From Intoshia linei (taxonomy: Eukaryota > Orthonectida > Rhopaluridae): a stretch of 34,976 nucleotides of DNA. Shown one piece after another: positions 1 through 13,400 of the stretch (position 1 is its first letter; each line of letters begins with the position of its first letter). A program made the position numbers and the translations under genes. The stretch covers positions 1 to 34,976 of the forward strand of contig LWCA01000274.1 of NCBI GenBank assembly GCA_001642005.1, written 5' to 3'. A model generated the notes under the pieces. It was not told where the DNA came from, did no database searches, and saw only the letters and a list, made by a program, of their open reading frames with translations.

Positions 1-1293
1 AGATATAAATGTGAAGTATTTTTTAATAAATTGGGGGCCTCTTTTTAAGATATATCTGTAAAGTACTTTTATTAATTTAGAGGCCTTTTTTAATGAGGGC
101 TGCTGGGCTACAGCCCATATTGCCCATGGCTTAAAACGGCTCTAACTATAGAGTCGTTCACTTATATATGCTCTTGTGTTCATCTATATATGCACTTTTG
201 GAATTTTAACACTTACGAGACTATCCTCATTTTCAAAATTCAAAGCAAAAAATTTCAGTTTTGAAATGTTAAAAAAACTGAAATTTAAATCTTAAAATTC
301 ACAAATTTCAATTGTCATTGATTTGTAAAGTTAACAACTTAGATTTGGCTTCAATATTTGGCTAAGAATAGGCAATAAAATTCACATTTATTAACAATAA
401 GATATATTTAATTTATGACACACAATTATCTTCAAATTGTATTCAAAAGTCTTCAAATATATATATTTTATTGTTGGCACAATGTAAACATTGATATTAA
501 AATTAATTTTTACACATATTACACATTGGATGTTATTATAAGATCAGTAATTTGTTCATAATTTATATTGGTACCGCTTTATTTTGGTTTGGATACAAAC
601 CAATGTAAATTTATGAGTGTAGTTTTTGGTATCTATACATGCAATTGTCTCGTAAAAATTAAGATTATTTTTTTACCAAACCTTAAAGGGGATGGTTTTT
701 TTAAATATTTTATAATCTGACTCTTAAAGTGGAATTTTCAGATATTTTTTGACAAACATTAAAGCTATGGGTTGTTGACGTTTTTTTAACCTAATTTTTA
801 CTAAAGGGTTGTTAAAAATTCATATATGAATCATTGGATGTGAAACCGTTAAGTGTTTGTAATTATTGGAGTGATTGACCAAAAAAATAATAATAGCAAT
901 AGTTGGATCCATAATTTTATTTTCAGTTACACAAAAAAAGTAAATACAAAAAAAATGATAAAAAAAATTTCTTGACTTTTGCGACGATAACCATATTCTT
1001 ACGATTAACATTATAAATATACGGTTCCATAATTTATTATTAGCTTTCCTTTTTATCTTTTCCCATCCATGTACTAAACGACTAAAAATGAAGTAATTCA
1101 TTTAATTTTAATTTTTTGCAAACATGGTAGTTTATGGCTATCTTTAAATATAGGTAGTTTTTAATTCTATATTCCATCACCCAAAGTAGTAACCTTTGCA
1201 CGAAATTAATTGATTATTGTTTACAATTATTAATTTTCAATTTTAAATTTTTATTATTTCTAATTCTCAGAATTATTAATTCAAAGTTTTTAG
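1..1293. repeat. A+T-rich flank or intron with dispersed-repeat pieces; no exon recognised
   Basis: Probably intron of the dynein gene, since the first visible exon starts without an initiator. Positions 1..95 hold an imperfect direct duplication of ~47 bp (each unit ends with GGCCT and a T-run). At ~110..150, the wording GCCCATGGCTTAAAACGGCT recurs near 22325..22355. At ~665..815, a repeat unit with ACCAAACCTTAAAGGGGATG resembles units in the intron at 4397..4560. I searched for the missing tail exons here and did not find a convincing one. Confidence 0.55.
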
Positions 1294-1407
1294 AAATGGA
1301 GATCTATTGAATGCAGAGTAACAGATGGGTGCAATGAAGCTAAAGACACCGTAAAATTTTTATATACACTGGAAAAGCATTGCGATTCAATTTATCATTC
1401 AAGACCG
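1294..1407 (+). CDS. DNAH5/DNAH8: Dynein exon 1 of window (tail, DHC_N1)
   Basis: Residues 1-38 of the model, phase 0 at both ends. It reads [20 protein letters not shown] and then [18 protein letters not shown], the DHC_N1 'EARVTDAANEAKD...KFLYTLEK' block of DNAH5/8. The acceptor AG is at 1292-1293 and the donor GT at 1408. There is no initiator here, so earlier exons must lie upstream. Confidence 0.88.
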
Positions 1408-4400
1408 GTAAATATGATTATTTTGAAATTTAAATTAATCTTTGAAAAACTATTACAAATTTTTTGAATTTTTGAAATTTGAATTCGTGTAATATACAAA
1501 CTTATACTCTTACCTGAAGTATTTTATTATTTTTATATTAAGTATAATTTATAATATTGATTTATATATAGCAAATCATGATGGAAAGTTTACCTGGAAT
1601 ATTAAATTCAATTCGAATGATTTATACCATATCTCGATATTATAATACTCCACAGAAAATGACGTCACTCTTCGTTAAAGTAAAATATGATACAAAATAA
1701 AAATGACAATAATAACTATAAATTAGATAACAAATCAAATAATAACTAGCTGCAAATCCTACTTAACGGACGATGATTTTGAGACAGTTTGGACCCAACC
1801 ACCAGAAGAAGTAATTACCCGGATAAATGAATGCATTGAATTGAATCAAAAATATCAATATTTATTTAAAGAAATGAAAAACAAAATTAATGAATCAATT
1901 AATGAATCTATAAATGAAAAAAAATTTGAAATATCAGAAATGTATATATTTGGGAAATTTGATAATTTTATAACACGTTTAAAAAACATAGTACAATTGT
2001 TTGAAATTATTGACATGATGTCAAATGTTCAATATGTTAAAGTTGAAGGTGAGGATTTTATATAATGGAGTAACATTTAAAATTTAGGTTTGGAAACAAT
2101 TTGTAATAAAATCCAAGTAATTTGTGCTTCAATAAAGAAAAAGCCATATGATTTTTTGGATCAAAGACGTGGAGAATTTACTAATGATATGCGAGAATTT
2201 AATCGACAAATTACTGATATGCAATTGCAAATTGAAAAATTTTTGGATAATAAATTGGAAGTTGTAAATAGTTCTAGACGTGCTTTTAATCTCATCAAAA
2301 ATTTTGAATGGCTCAATTTATCTATGATTGATATTTCTTGCAAATATCAAAAAGTTTTGATTCATTATTCAAAGGTTATTTTTCATGTTATAAAATTATT
2401 GATATACTAAATGATCGAGTAAAAGTAATAATATTATTGTTACATTTGAAATGCTTTCATTTAATTAATGCATTTCCAGGAATTGGATTCAATTACAAAA
2501 AATTACCAGAGAAACAAAAATGAACCACCGGCGTCGCATAACATGACACCTTTTGCATCTAAAATATCATGGGCAAGAAAATTATTTGAAAATATTTATG
2601 AACCAATGAAAAAGTTTCGTGAAAATAATTATGTGCTGAAACTGCCTGAAGCTAAACGTATCATTAAACATTACAATAGAATAGCAAAAATTATTATTGA
2701 ATACGAATTATTGTATTATAGAGCTTGGAAAAGAGAGGTTTTATATATTTTGAAATAAATTGACTGTTAATAATTTATAAATTTAGATATTAAAAAGTTC
2801 AAATGGATTAAAAGCATCGTTGTTAGTTAAACATCCTGAAACCCAACAAATATATGTTAACTTTGACCCTGCAATAAACCTACTTATTGCTGAAACTTAT
2901 GAAATGACATCCATGGATTTAGAAATACCAGATGTAGTAAAAAAATTGTACGAGAAACGTCAACATTATGAAAAAATATATGATAGATTGCAAGTATTCT
3001 TTTTTTTTAACAGTTGAATAAATTTAAACTAAATGTATATTAGATAATGATTGAAAAAAATAATAATGTACGGAATAAAACACCAGAAATTTTGAAAAGT
3101 CTATTGAATACACACCATATGTTGTTGGACCAAATAATGGAACCTGGATTCACTCATTTAAACTGGCATTCTTTGAGAATTGATGCGTATATCGAGAAAG
3201 TAAATAATCACTTGGAAAATTATGACATGTTAATTTCAAAAGCATCTGACATAATTGAATGTCGAATAAACAATATTTTGCTTGAAATGGAAAAAATTGA
3301 ATTGATGCGACCTGCCACGATTGAAACGGGAACGATTTCTATACATGAATTTATTGAAACGACTGAAGTAATTTTCAAAATAATATTATATTTTCAATAA
3401 TGATAATATGAATGATAATAATTTGTTATTATAAAGTGCAGGTATCTTTCAACCTTGAAATAAAATTTGTATAAAAGTGATACCATTCAGTGTTGTGTTA
3501 AATCTCAAGTGACGGTTTAACTTTTAATTTAATTTTTTTCAAAACGATAAATCAAATTATTTAAATTGTAAATTACATTCCGCCTTTTTAAAAAACTTTT
3601 ATAACAGGTAATATAAAATTTACCATATAAATAAGTGAATAAACGTGCACATCATTTTAATTTTGCGGTTTTTTGTGACAGGTAATATACAATGTACGAT
3701 TTAAATTATTTTTGAATGAGAATGGGGATCTTTTTGCTGAGGCGGATTTTTGTATCAAGTAATTTTTTTAATTATATTTATTTTAATCTTTACATGTTGA
3801 TTAAATTCAGTTTTACTGTTTTTAGACGGGAAACGGTAATTAGGTTTTAAGTAAATAAGTCTCAATTTCACTATATAAAAATTACATATAATACTATTTA
3901 AAAACTAGGATTTTTTATATTTTAATAATATTTTTATTGGTAACAACTTTATGTTACAATTTGTGAAAGTTTTATCAAGAACACATACGAAAAAAAATTT
4001 TTTTCTTCACGAATGAAGTCGCATTTATTACCCATTTATTATTTTGTAAAAAAGTACATTGAGAAAATAATATTGTAAATATTAGAAAGAAAATTGACGG
4101 ATGGTTACTGAAATAGAGACACATGAGAATTACCTAAAAAAAATTTAAAACCTTTTTTTATTATGTGTATTACAATTATTTTTGATTTAAAACGGTTTTT
4201 TAAATATATTTAAACCAGTGGTTCTTGATTTAAATAGTGTATCGTACTACGGTATGTAACCTTTTTAACTTTATCAAATTTTAATTAGCTAATTAATATG
4301 CATAATATTAATATCATCATGCTTGTAATTTTATGCCGATAAACATAACAAAAATTAACTTTATTAACTTTTGCCCGCCCTAATAATAACCAATTTCAGA

Positions 4401-7400
4401 GTATTTTTTTACTAAACCGTAAATGGGAGGGTTTTTTAATATTTTTTTTAAACCATGCCATTTAAGGGTATTTTCAGATTATTTTTTTACCGGACCGTAA
4501 AGGGAAGGGTTGTGTAATATTTTTTTTAAAAAAGCCTTTGAAGAGAAATTTTCATATAATTAAATGTTTTGGAAACTTTTTTTTACATTATAATATTTAA
4601 TTATACCATATTTATATTACTATATTAAAAAATTAATTTTAAATTAAATTAGATGCTTTGTAAGAGTGGTTCAACATATTTACATAGGCGAAATCTGAGC
4701 ATTGAAAAAGCTGTTCAAGAATTGGTTGTATTATTATGTTGCAATATTGATATTGATGAATTGGTGGAACATTATCAGATTTCAAGTAGAAAAAAAAGTT
4801 GCTACTCAGTTTTAAGTGGTATAGAAGAAGATGATAATAAATCTGAAAGAAATCGTTTAAATTCTACTACAGTGAATGGTAACAGTGCAAATATTGTACC
4901 TTGGCCAAAAAGAAAAAAAAGAGAACTTTTTCATAGTCAAATGGATGCAGCAAATGAATTATTAAATGTTTTTAGTAACAGAATAACTGATACCTTGCTA
5001 AAATTGACGCGGCAAACATTGGAAAATTTTAGAAGACGTATATCGAAAAGTTCATTTGTACACTTTATGCAAGGTTATTTTGAATTACAATTAATATTAT
5101 ATTTTGCTTCAAAAAAACTAAAAAAATAAATTGAGTTAACGAATTGAAACGAAAATATAATAACCTAAAAAATTATATACAATACAATATAAATGTATGT
5201 GTATTAATCAATTATTTAATTCAATATAAATTTAAAAAAATAGGGCTTAATTTATGTAATTTCTTAATTTTAATTTTTTAATTATATTCATTGAAATAAT
5301 TAAACTGATTAAATGTAACTGCAATCCCCCATCGTTGAAAATCAGTTAACTATTTGAATTTTTGAAAATTTAAAATTTGATTTATATTTCATTTTAAAAC
5401 ATTTTTGAAATTATAGACACTTCTTTGAACAAATCACAAGAAAATTTCAAACCTTTCTTTTCAACTGAAGCTGTATTAACAATACCAAACATATCAATGA
5501 CACCTACAATAGAAGAAGTTCAACAATCAATAAATCAGTGCGCTCAATTGATTTTACGTACATCAAACTACGTAACAATGTGGAATAATAATAGATTTAA
5601 ACCAAGCGCAAAAGGAAAAAGGTTTAGTTTTGCAGAGATGTATGATATCTCAAAGTCAGAATCCAATCTATCATCAAAGAATGGCGCACTCGTTAAAACA
5701 ATAGTAGTCGACCCACCGGAAGTATTTGAACATAGTTTGGAATCGGCCGGGTTTAAAGTTCACATGGGTAAAAAACAAACGTACTTTTCTGCGGTATCTG
5801 AACACAAGGAGGTTAATAAATTAATTTCACTTTTATCTACCTCTGTTACTTCGACTAAAAAGGTTTATTATATTAAATTATACATTATTAAATGTCCTGT
5901 TCTGTAAAGGTAAACTGAATCTCAATAGGCAATCAAACTTTTTATGATTATTTTAAAATTGTATTTATGTTTACATAAGGTCCCTACAATTTTCACGTTC
6001 TACAGACTTAACCGACATGTTTTAATTAAATACATGCATGACATGCGATGAATTATTATATTATTAATAGGAAATTATGCAAGTTCTGGAGACTTTCAAC
6101 AAATATAATTGTATTTGGCTGGACGATAAAAAACCAATTATGGATGAATTTATGGCATCAAACCCTAGTTTGTACGAATATGAATGCAATATTAAGCAGT
6201 ACGAAAGTATTGATGAGAATGTTAAACAGGAGCCGGAATATTTTAATATTGGAGCTTTACAAATAAACACTGGTAATTTTTTAAATTTTATACGTATAGT
6301 ACAGTACTGTATTAGATTCAAGTCAGACAAATAAAATAAAAATTAATCGGTTAAAATACTTATTATATTACATTTATTATGTAATGTTAAACAGTCTTTA
6401 AATTATTTTTAAATGAATATATTTTAATATTAAGTTTACCCTACTGATAACGAACATTTTTTTTTAACTTTTAAATTAGATAAACTAAAAAATGGTATAA
6501 TGGAAGAGTCAAAATTGTGGAGAATTGGATATGCAAATTTATGCAATATTCAATTTTCTGGAGAAATGCAAAAAACTTTTGATTTTATCGATGATATGAA
6601 TAACCGATTACCTAGACCTATAAAAGATTTGGATGATATTCGATTAGTCATGTCTGCATTAGATGAGCTCAGAGCTAATGAAATTAGTATAGACATGAAT
6701 TTGACTCCCATTGAAGTAATATATAATTACGTGTGATTTCAATGAATTTGAACGATTTTTTTGTTCAAAAATTAAATTTTCAACCTATATTTTAAAATAT
6801 GTTATTTATAATCAAGGTGTAATGAATTTTTACATAAATTATTAAATATTTTGACAAAAATATCAATTTATCAATATAATCAATTGTAGTCATTATATTC
6901 ATGTATCGTTTATATAAATTGACATGGTTAGTTAAAAATTTTATTATATTTTTAGGAATCATATTCGATGTTAGGTAAACATGATTTACCTGTTCCGAAA
7001 GAAGAAACTGAACGGGTTGATTCAATGAGATATTCATGGTAAATTACTGACATTTAAAATGTTGGTTCAAGTTGGAAAACGATAAAAAGTCAATTTACTT
7101 CCCTATCAAAACTTAAAGGGTTTTAATTTTTGAAAATTTTTTTATATTTTTCAAAATATTATCGAAAATCAGACAATGTATGTTTGAAAAATTTTTTTTA
7201 ACGTATAATGTATAAATGTACTAAAATTTTGAAATAATTAAAAAATGGACAAAAAATTTTAGAATATTTTTGTAGTTTCACAACAAAAAGTATTTTTTAA
7301 CAACCATTCTTACTACAACCCTTGAATACTGTAATTCAGTTTATAAAAACATGTATTTATGTCCTTCAAACTTTTTGATATTTTACATCTTTCTTTAGCA

Positions 7401-10400
7401 TATTTTTCAATTTAATTGATTCAATTAACTAGGGAGAAACTAAGATCATGTGCACTACAAGTACAATCCAATTTATTGGAATATCAACCCAAATTTTACA
7501 ATGAATTGGTCAGTGATGTTAAAACATTTAACACTGATTGTACTGAATTTTATGATTCATACAAAACGGTAAAATTTAATAAAACTGTAGATTATATATA
7601 AAGTCAAATTCTCATTAACAATTATGTTACCAAAAATATAAAGAGTAATAGTAGGAATAATTATTTTTAATCGAATTTGTGTATATATATCGTAGATACC
7701 AAATTTATTCTGTATTTATATACATATTATATTATTATATGCATATTTTGTATATGTATTTGCATTTAAATATGTAAAATTATATTCATTTTTTTATTAT
7801 GTTATTATTATATATATATTATTATTATATTTATGAATATTACATTTATGTGTGTTACCGTTTAATTAAAAAATTAAAAATTTAAATTTAAAAAACAAAT
7901 TTTTTAATACAGCTTATCGAAGTGGTGTTTTATCGCATATTTTATATTCAGAAATTGAGACCTTCGGTCAAATACCTACATAAATACGTATATGACCTTT
8001 TTTATATAATAAAAAATTTTGAAATTATTGAAACTAAAATAAAAAGCAAATTTTGAGACAGTTTTTAAATAATTTTTAAATTAGAAAAAATTGGATGGTA
8101 ACCTTTAAATTTTTATTGATAAAAATTTAAATTTCACCCGGACAAGTGGTTGAGGACCCATGCCATATTATAAAAATAGACGTTTCCGTGTTGCCATTAT
8201 TCCTTAATAATTAAAAAAAATTTCATAAAGCTAAGTGCTCATTCGCCTCCAATTGGGATACCTTTAGTATTGTATGATTAAAAATTTTTATACAACTTCT
8301 ATCCTATTATTGGTTAATAATAACATTGAAATTACGCTATTTAGAAAGGACCAATGGTTGAAGGATTGGATCCACGAGACGCATCTGATCGTCTGATAAT
8401 ATTTCAAAATCATTTCGATACATTATACCGAAAATATGAAACATATTCTGGAGGTGAAGTTTTGTTTGGATTGCCTGTAACGTGCCATCCAAATCTATTA
8501 AAAATTCGAAAAGAATTAAATTTGTTGCAAAAATTATACAACCTATACAATTCAGTAATAGACACAGTCCACGGGTACTATGATATACTTTGGAGTGATG
8601 TGGATATTGAAAAAATCAATTTAGAATTACAAGATTTCCAATTGAAATGTCGAAAATTACCAAAAGGCTTAAAAGAATGGCCAGCCTACAACAAATTAAG
8701 AAAAACTATTGATGATTTTAATGAAATTGTTCCATTACTGGAACTGATGGCTAAAAAGGCAATGCAAGGCAGACATTGGAAACGTATTGAAGATTGTACA
8801 AAACATAGCTTTGATTTTGATAATGATCAGTTTGCCTTAAAAAATATATTGGAAGCTCCACTATTAAAATATAAAGATGAAATTGAAGATATATGCATTT
8901 CAGCTGGTAAAGAGCGCGAAATTGAAGCGAAACTTAAACAAGTTATAGCGGAATGGGATAACAAAGAATTTGTGTTTGCTTCGTTTAAAAACCGTGGAGA
9001 AATTTTACTTAGAGGTGATACTACGTCTGAAATAATATCAATTATGGAAGACAGTTTAATGGTTTTGAGTTCTTTATTAAGCAATCGATATAACACTCCA
9101 TTTAAAAAGAAAATTCAACATTGGTCAAATAATCTCAGTAATTCTAGTGAAATTATAGATCAATGGATAAATGTTCAAAATTTATGGGTTTATTTGGAAG
9201 CCGTGTTTGTGGGAGGAGATATTGCCAAACAATTACCTCAAGAAGCCAAAAGGTTTTCAAATATTGATAAGGCATGGATCAAATTGATGACACGTGCTAT
9301 AGAAACTCCGAATGCTATACAGTGCTGTGTTGGTGATGATACCTTGGGTCAACTACTTCCTCATTTATTGGAACAACTTGAATTATGCCAAAAATCTCTG
9401 ACAGGATATTTAGAAAAAAAACGAGCTTTATTTCCAAGATTTTATTTTGTTTCTGATCCAGCATTATTGGAAATTTTGGGGCAGGCGTCAGATCCACACA
9501 CAATACAAGCACACTTACTCAGCATTTTCGATAATATCAAAACTGTTAAATTTCACGAAAAAAATTATGATACCATGTTGTCTGTAATATCTTCAGAAGG
9601 AGAAGTAATTGAGTTACAAAAATCTGTTAGAGCCGAAGGAAATATAGAGATTTGGCTTATGAATTTATTGGTAGAATCACAAAAATCTCTTCACTTTGTC
9701 ATACGTACAGCTACAATGACCATTCAAGACAGTTCCTTTAATTTGACCGAGTTTTTATCCATGTTTATCGCTCAGGTCGGATTACTCGGACTTCAACTTA
9801 TATGGACACGTGATGCAACGATAGCTCTAAAAAATGCCCGATACGATAAAAAACAAATGGGAATAACAAATAAATACTTTATATCTATGTTAAACGACCT
9901 CATCAAACAAACTACTTTTAATTTATCTCCGTTAGATCGTACAAAATACGAAACTTTGATTACAATTCATGTCCACCAACGCGACATTTTTGAAGAAATT
10001 TGTAATTTACACGTTAGGTCTCCATTAGACTTTGAATGGCAAAAACAAACTAGGTTTTACTTTATGGAGGATATTGACAAGTGTATTGTTTCAATTACAG
10101 ACATTGATTTTGAATATCAGAATGAATTTTTAGGGTGCACAGAAAGATTAGTAATAACTCCTCTTACTGATAGATGCTACATTACATTAGCTCAAGCTCA
10201 AGGGATGGCGATGGGTGGAGCACCAGCGGGTCCAGCTGGAACAGGAAAAACTGAAACAGTAAAAGACATGGGAAGATGCTTAGGAAAATACGTCGTAGTA
10301 TTCAATTGTTCAGATCAGATGGATTTTAGAGGTTTAGGTCGTATTTATAAGGGATTAGCACAATCTGGAACATGGGGATGTTTTGATGAGTTTAACAGAA

Positions 10401-13400
10401 TTGATTTACCTGTGTTATCTGTCGCAGCTCAACAAATAGCCATACTTTTAAGTGCTAAAAAGGAAAGAAAAAGAGAATTTATCTTTACGGATGGTGATCT
10501 TGTCTCAATGAATCCTGAATTTGGCATATTTTTAACAATGAATCCTGGATATGCTGGAAGACAAGAATTGCCTGAAAATTTAAAAATCAATTTTAGGACA
10601 GTTGCAATGATGGTGCCTGATAGACAAATTATTATCCGAGTTAAACTTGCTTCAATAGGATTTATAGAAAATATTATTTTGTCAAGGAAATTTTTTACTT
10701 TGTATAAATTATGTGAAGAACAATTAACAAAACAGGTATTTATTATATAATCAATTCTATCTCGAAAATGTACTGTATATCAATAATATGGTACAGAAAT
10801 CGTTTGGACGTAAGATAAGTTATAGTTGATTTTTTAGAGGGTCGAGTAAATTAAGTTAAATTAAGTATTTTAAAAAAATTTACAAAAAGGTTGTAATATT
10901 CAATAATAAATTTTCATTTCGATTAAAATTGAATGTTATCACTCTAAAATTTGCATGTAAACGAGTCTACTATTATAAATACTATTATAATAATAATAAA
11001 TAAAAGTAGTATATAATTATATATTACTTTTATTTACAGTTACAGTTAGTTTGTATATTATAATATACATTTTGGTGTATTTGCAAACTCAGTCTGAACT
11101 TTAGACTCTAAAACTATTTAGACTAAATTTCGGTGTAGTGACCGTCGATTTGTTGACAATTTTTCCATATAAGATTGATTAAATAGTATTTATAAGTTTG
11201 AATAGTAAACTTATGACAAAAACCGTGTTTATAATGTTTATCTGACTGACTTCCTACAGATCATCCACGACACTAACAAATATTTGACTTTATAATTGGA
11301 TTATAATATTTTTTTTATCTATTTAGGTACATTATGATTTCGGACTACGAAATATGTTATCTGTTTTGAGAACACTCGGAAATGCAAAAAGAAATAATCC
11401 TGATGATTCAGAACAGACAACTGTAATGAAAGTACTACGTAACATGAACCTGTCCAAATTGGTGGATCAAGACGAATCTCTATTTTTGTCATTAATAGAC
11501 GACTTATTCCCTGGAATAATATTAGATAAAGCTGGTTATCCAGAATTAGAAGTTGAAATTGACAATGTTGTTCGTGAATCAAAATTAGTGAATCACGATT
11601 CATGGAACTTGAAATTGATACAATTATATGAAACGCAAAGAGTTAGACATGGTATGATGGCATTGGGTCCATCTGGATCAGGAAAAACAAAATGTATTCA
11701 AACATTAATGAAAGCCATGTCAAATGTGGGATCACCACATAAAGAAATGAGAATGAACCCTAAAGCAATTACGTCCTCTCAAATGTTTGGTACATTGGAT
11801 GTTGCTACAAACGATTGGACCGATGGTATTTTTTCAACATTGTGGCGTAGAACGCTAAAAGTGAAAAAAGGTGATCATATTTGGATAGTTCTAGATGGCC
11901 CAGTAGATGCAATTTGGATTGAAAACTTGAATAGCGTCTTAGATGATAACAAAACTCTTACTTTGGCCAATGGAGATCGTATTCCAATGTCACCAACATG
12001 CAAAATTATATTTGAACCACATAATATTGACAATGCGAGTCCTGCTACAGTTTCACGCAACGGTATGGTATTTATGAGCTCTTCAGCGTTAGGTTGGAGG
12101 CCTATTTTGCAAGCTTGGTTGTTTACTAGAAATTCAACTGAATCTGCAATAATCTTGGCATTGTTTGATGAATCCTATGATCACATTTGTATATTTTCCA
12201 CCGAATCTCTGCGTTTTAAGATGGAAATGCTTGAAGCTTTCTTCATTCGACAGGCTTGTGATTTAATGGAAGGTTTGCTGATGAACAAAGACGAAAGAGA
12301 ACAATTGAATGCTAATGTATTTGCCAAAATATATGTATTTACAATCATGTGGAGTATTGGAGCATTATTAGATTTAGATGATAGAATAAAGTTACAAGAA
12401 TTTATGACGGATAACGAAAATTTCAAATTGGAATTACCTGAATGTGTTGAACCAGATTCAATAATTTTTGATTATGTCGTTGGACCATCTGGACACTGGG
12501 TATACTGGGGTAGTCGTGTAGAAGAATACATTTACCCAAAAACAAAAACACCAGAATATGCATCAATTCTTGTACCAAATATAGACAACATTCGTATCGA
12601 ATATTTAATTGAAAAAATAGCTAAACAAGACAAAGCCATATTACTTATTGGAGAATCAGGTACAGCAAAAACTGTAATGATAAATGCATATTTAAAAAAG
12701 TTTAACGCCGAAAGACACATTTCTAAATGTCTAAATTTTTCATCTGCGACAACTCCTTTACTTTTTCAACGTACGATTGAAAGTTATGTGGACAAACGAA
12801 TGGGAACAACCTATGGACCACCGTCAGGCAAAATGATGACGGTGTTTATAGACGACATAAACATGCCCACAATAAACGAATGGAGTGATCAAGTTGCAAA
12901 TGAAATTGTGCGTCAATTAATGGAAATGAAGGGATTTTATTCCCTTGAAAAACCGGGCGATTTCATACATATCGTAGATGTAAATTTCATGGCTGCAATG
13001 ATAACACCTGGCGGAGGAAGAAATGACATTCCCCAAAGGTTAAAACGTCAATTTAACATTTTTAATTGTACCATGCCATCAAATCAATCCATCGATAAAA
13101 TTTTTTCAGTTATAGCATGTGGACATTTTGTAGCTGAACGAAATTTTACTCAAAATGTTATAGATATGGTCAAAATATTGGTACCTGTAACAAGGCGATT
13201 ATGGCAACTTACAAAGATAAAAATGTTACCTACACCAGCAAAATTTCACTACATTTTTAATCTTCGAGATTTAAGCCGTATTTGGCAAGGAATGCTAAAT
13301 AGCAGTCCTGAAGTAGTAACAAACGATAAAGTAATTATAGGATTATGGAAGCACGAATTTTCAAGAGTTATATCTGATCGATTCACTGAAGAGAAGGATT

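Noticed and set aside
820-1101. Minus-strand open frame of 93 codons upstream of the dynein exons
   Set aside because: Low-complexity F/I/N/K-rich peptide from A+T-rich sequence, with no recognisable domain and no splice-consistent partner.
2338-2523. Plus-strand open frame overlapping two tail exons
   Set aside because: It runs through a predicted 105-bp intron in the wrong frame. The dynein frames on either side match the family, and this one does not.
6048-6266. Plus-strand open frame starting upstream of the exon at 6071
   Set aside because: Out of frame with the dynein reading [20 protein letters not shown], which is supported by homology and splice phase.
7680-7850. TA-rich stretch as an origin, promoter or matrix-attachment site
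   Set aside because: Simple TAT/ATTATT sequence in an intron, with no further motif; composition alone is not evidence.
11319-11603. Minus-strand open frame opposite the start of the AAA2-AAA4 exon
   Set aside because: It is the shadow of a strongly conserved dynein exon on the plus strand. The same applies to minus-strand frames at 8827..9096, 9315..9512, 12181..12426 and 16310..16573.
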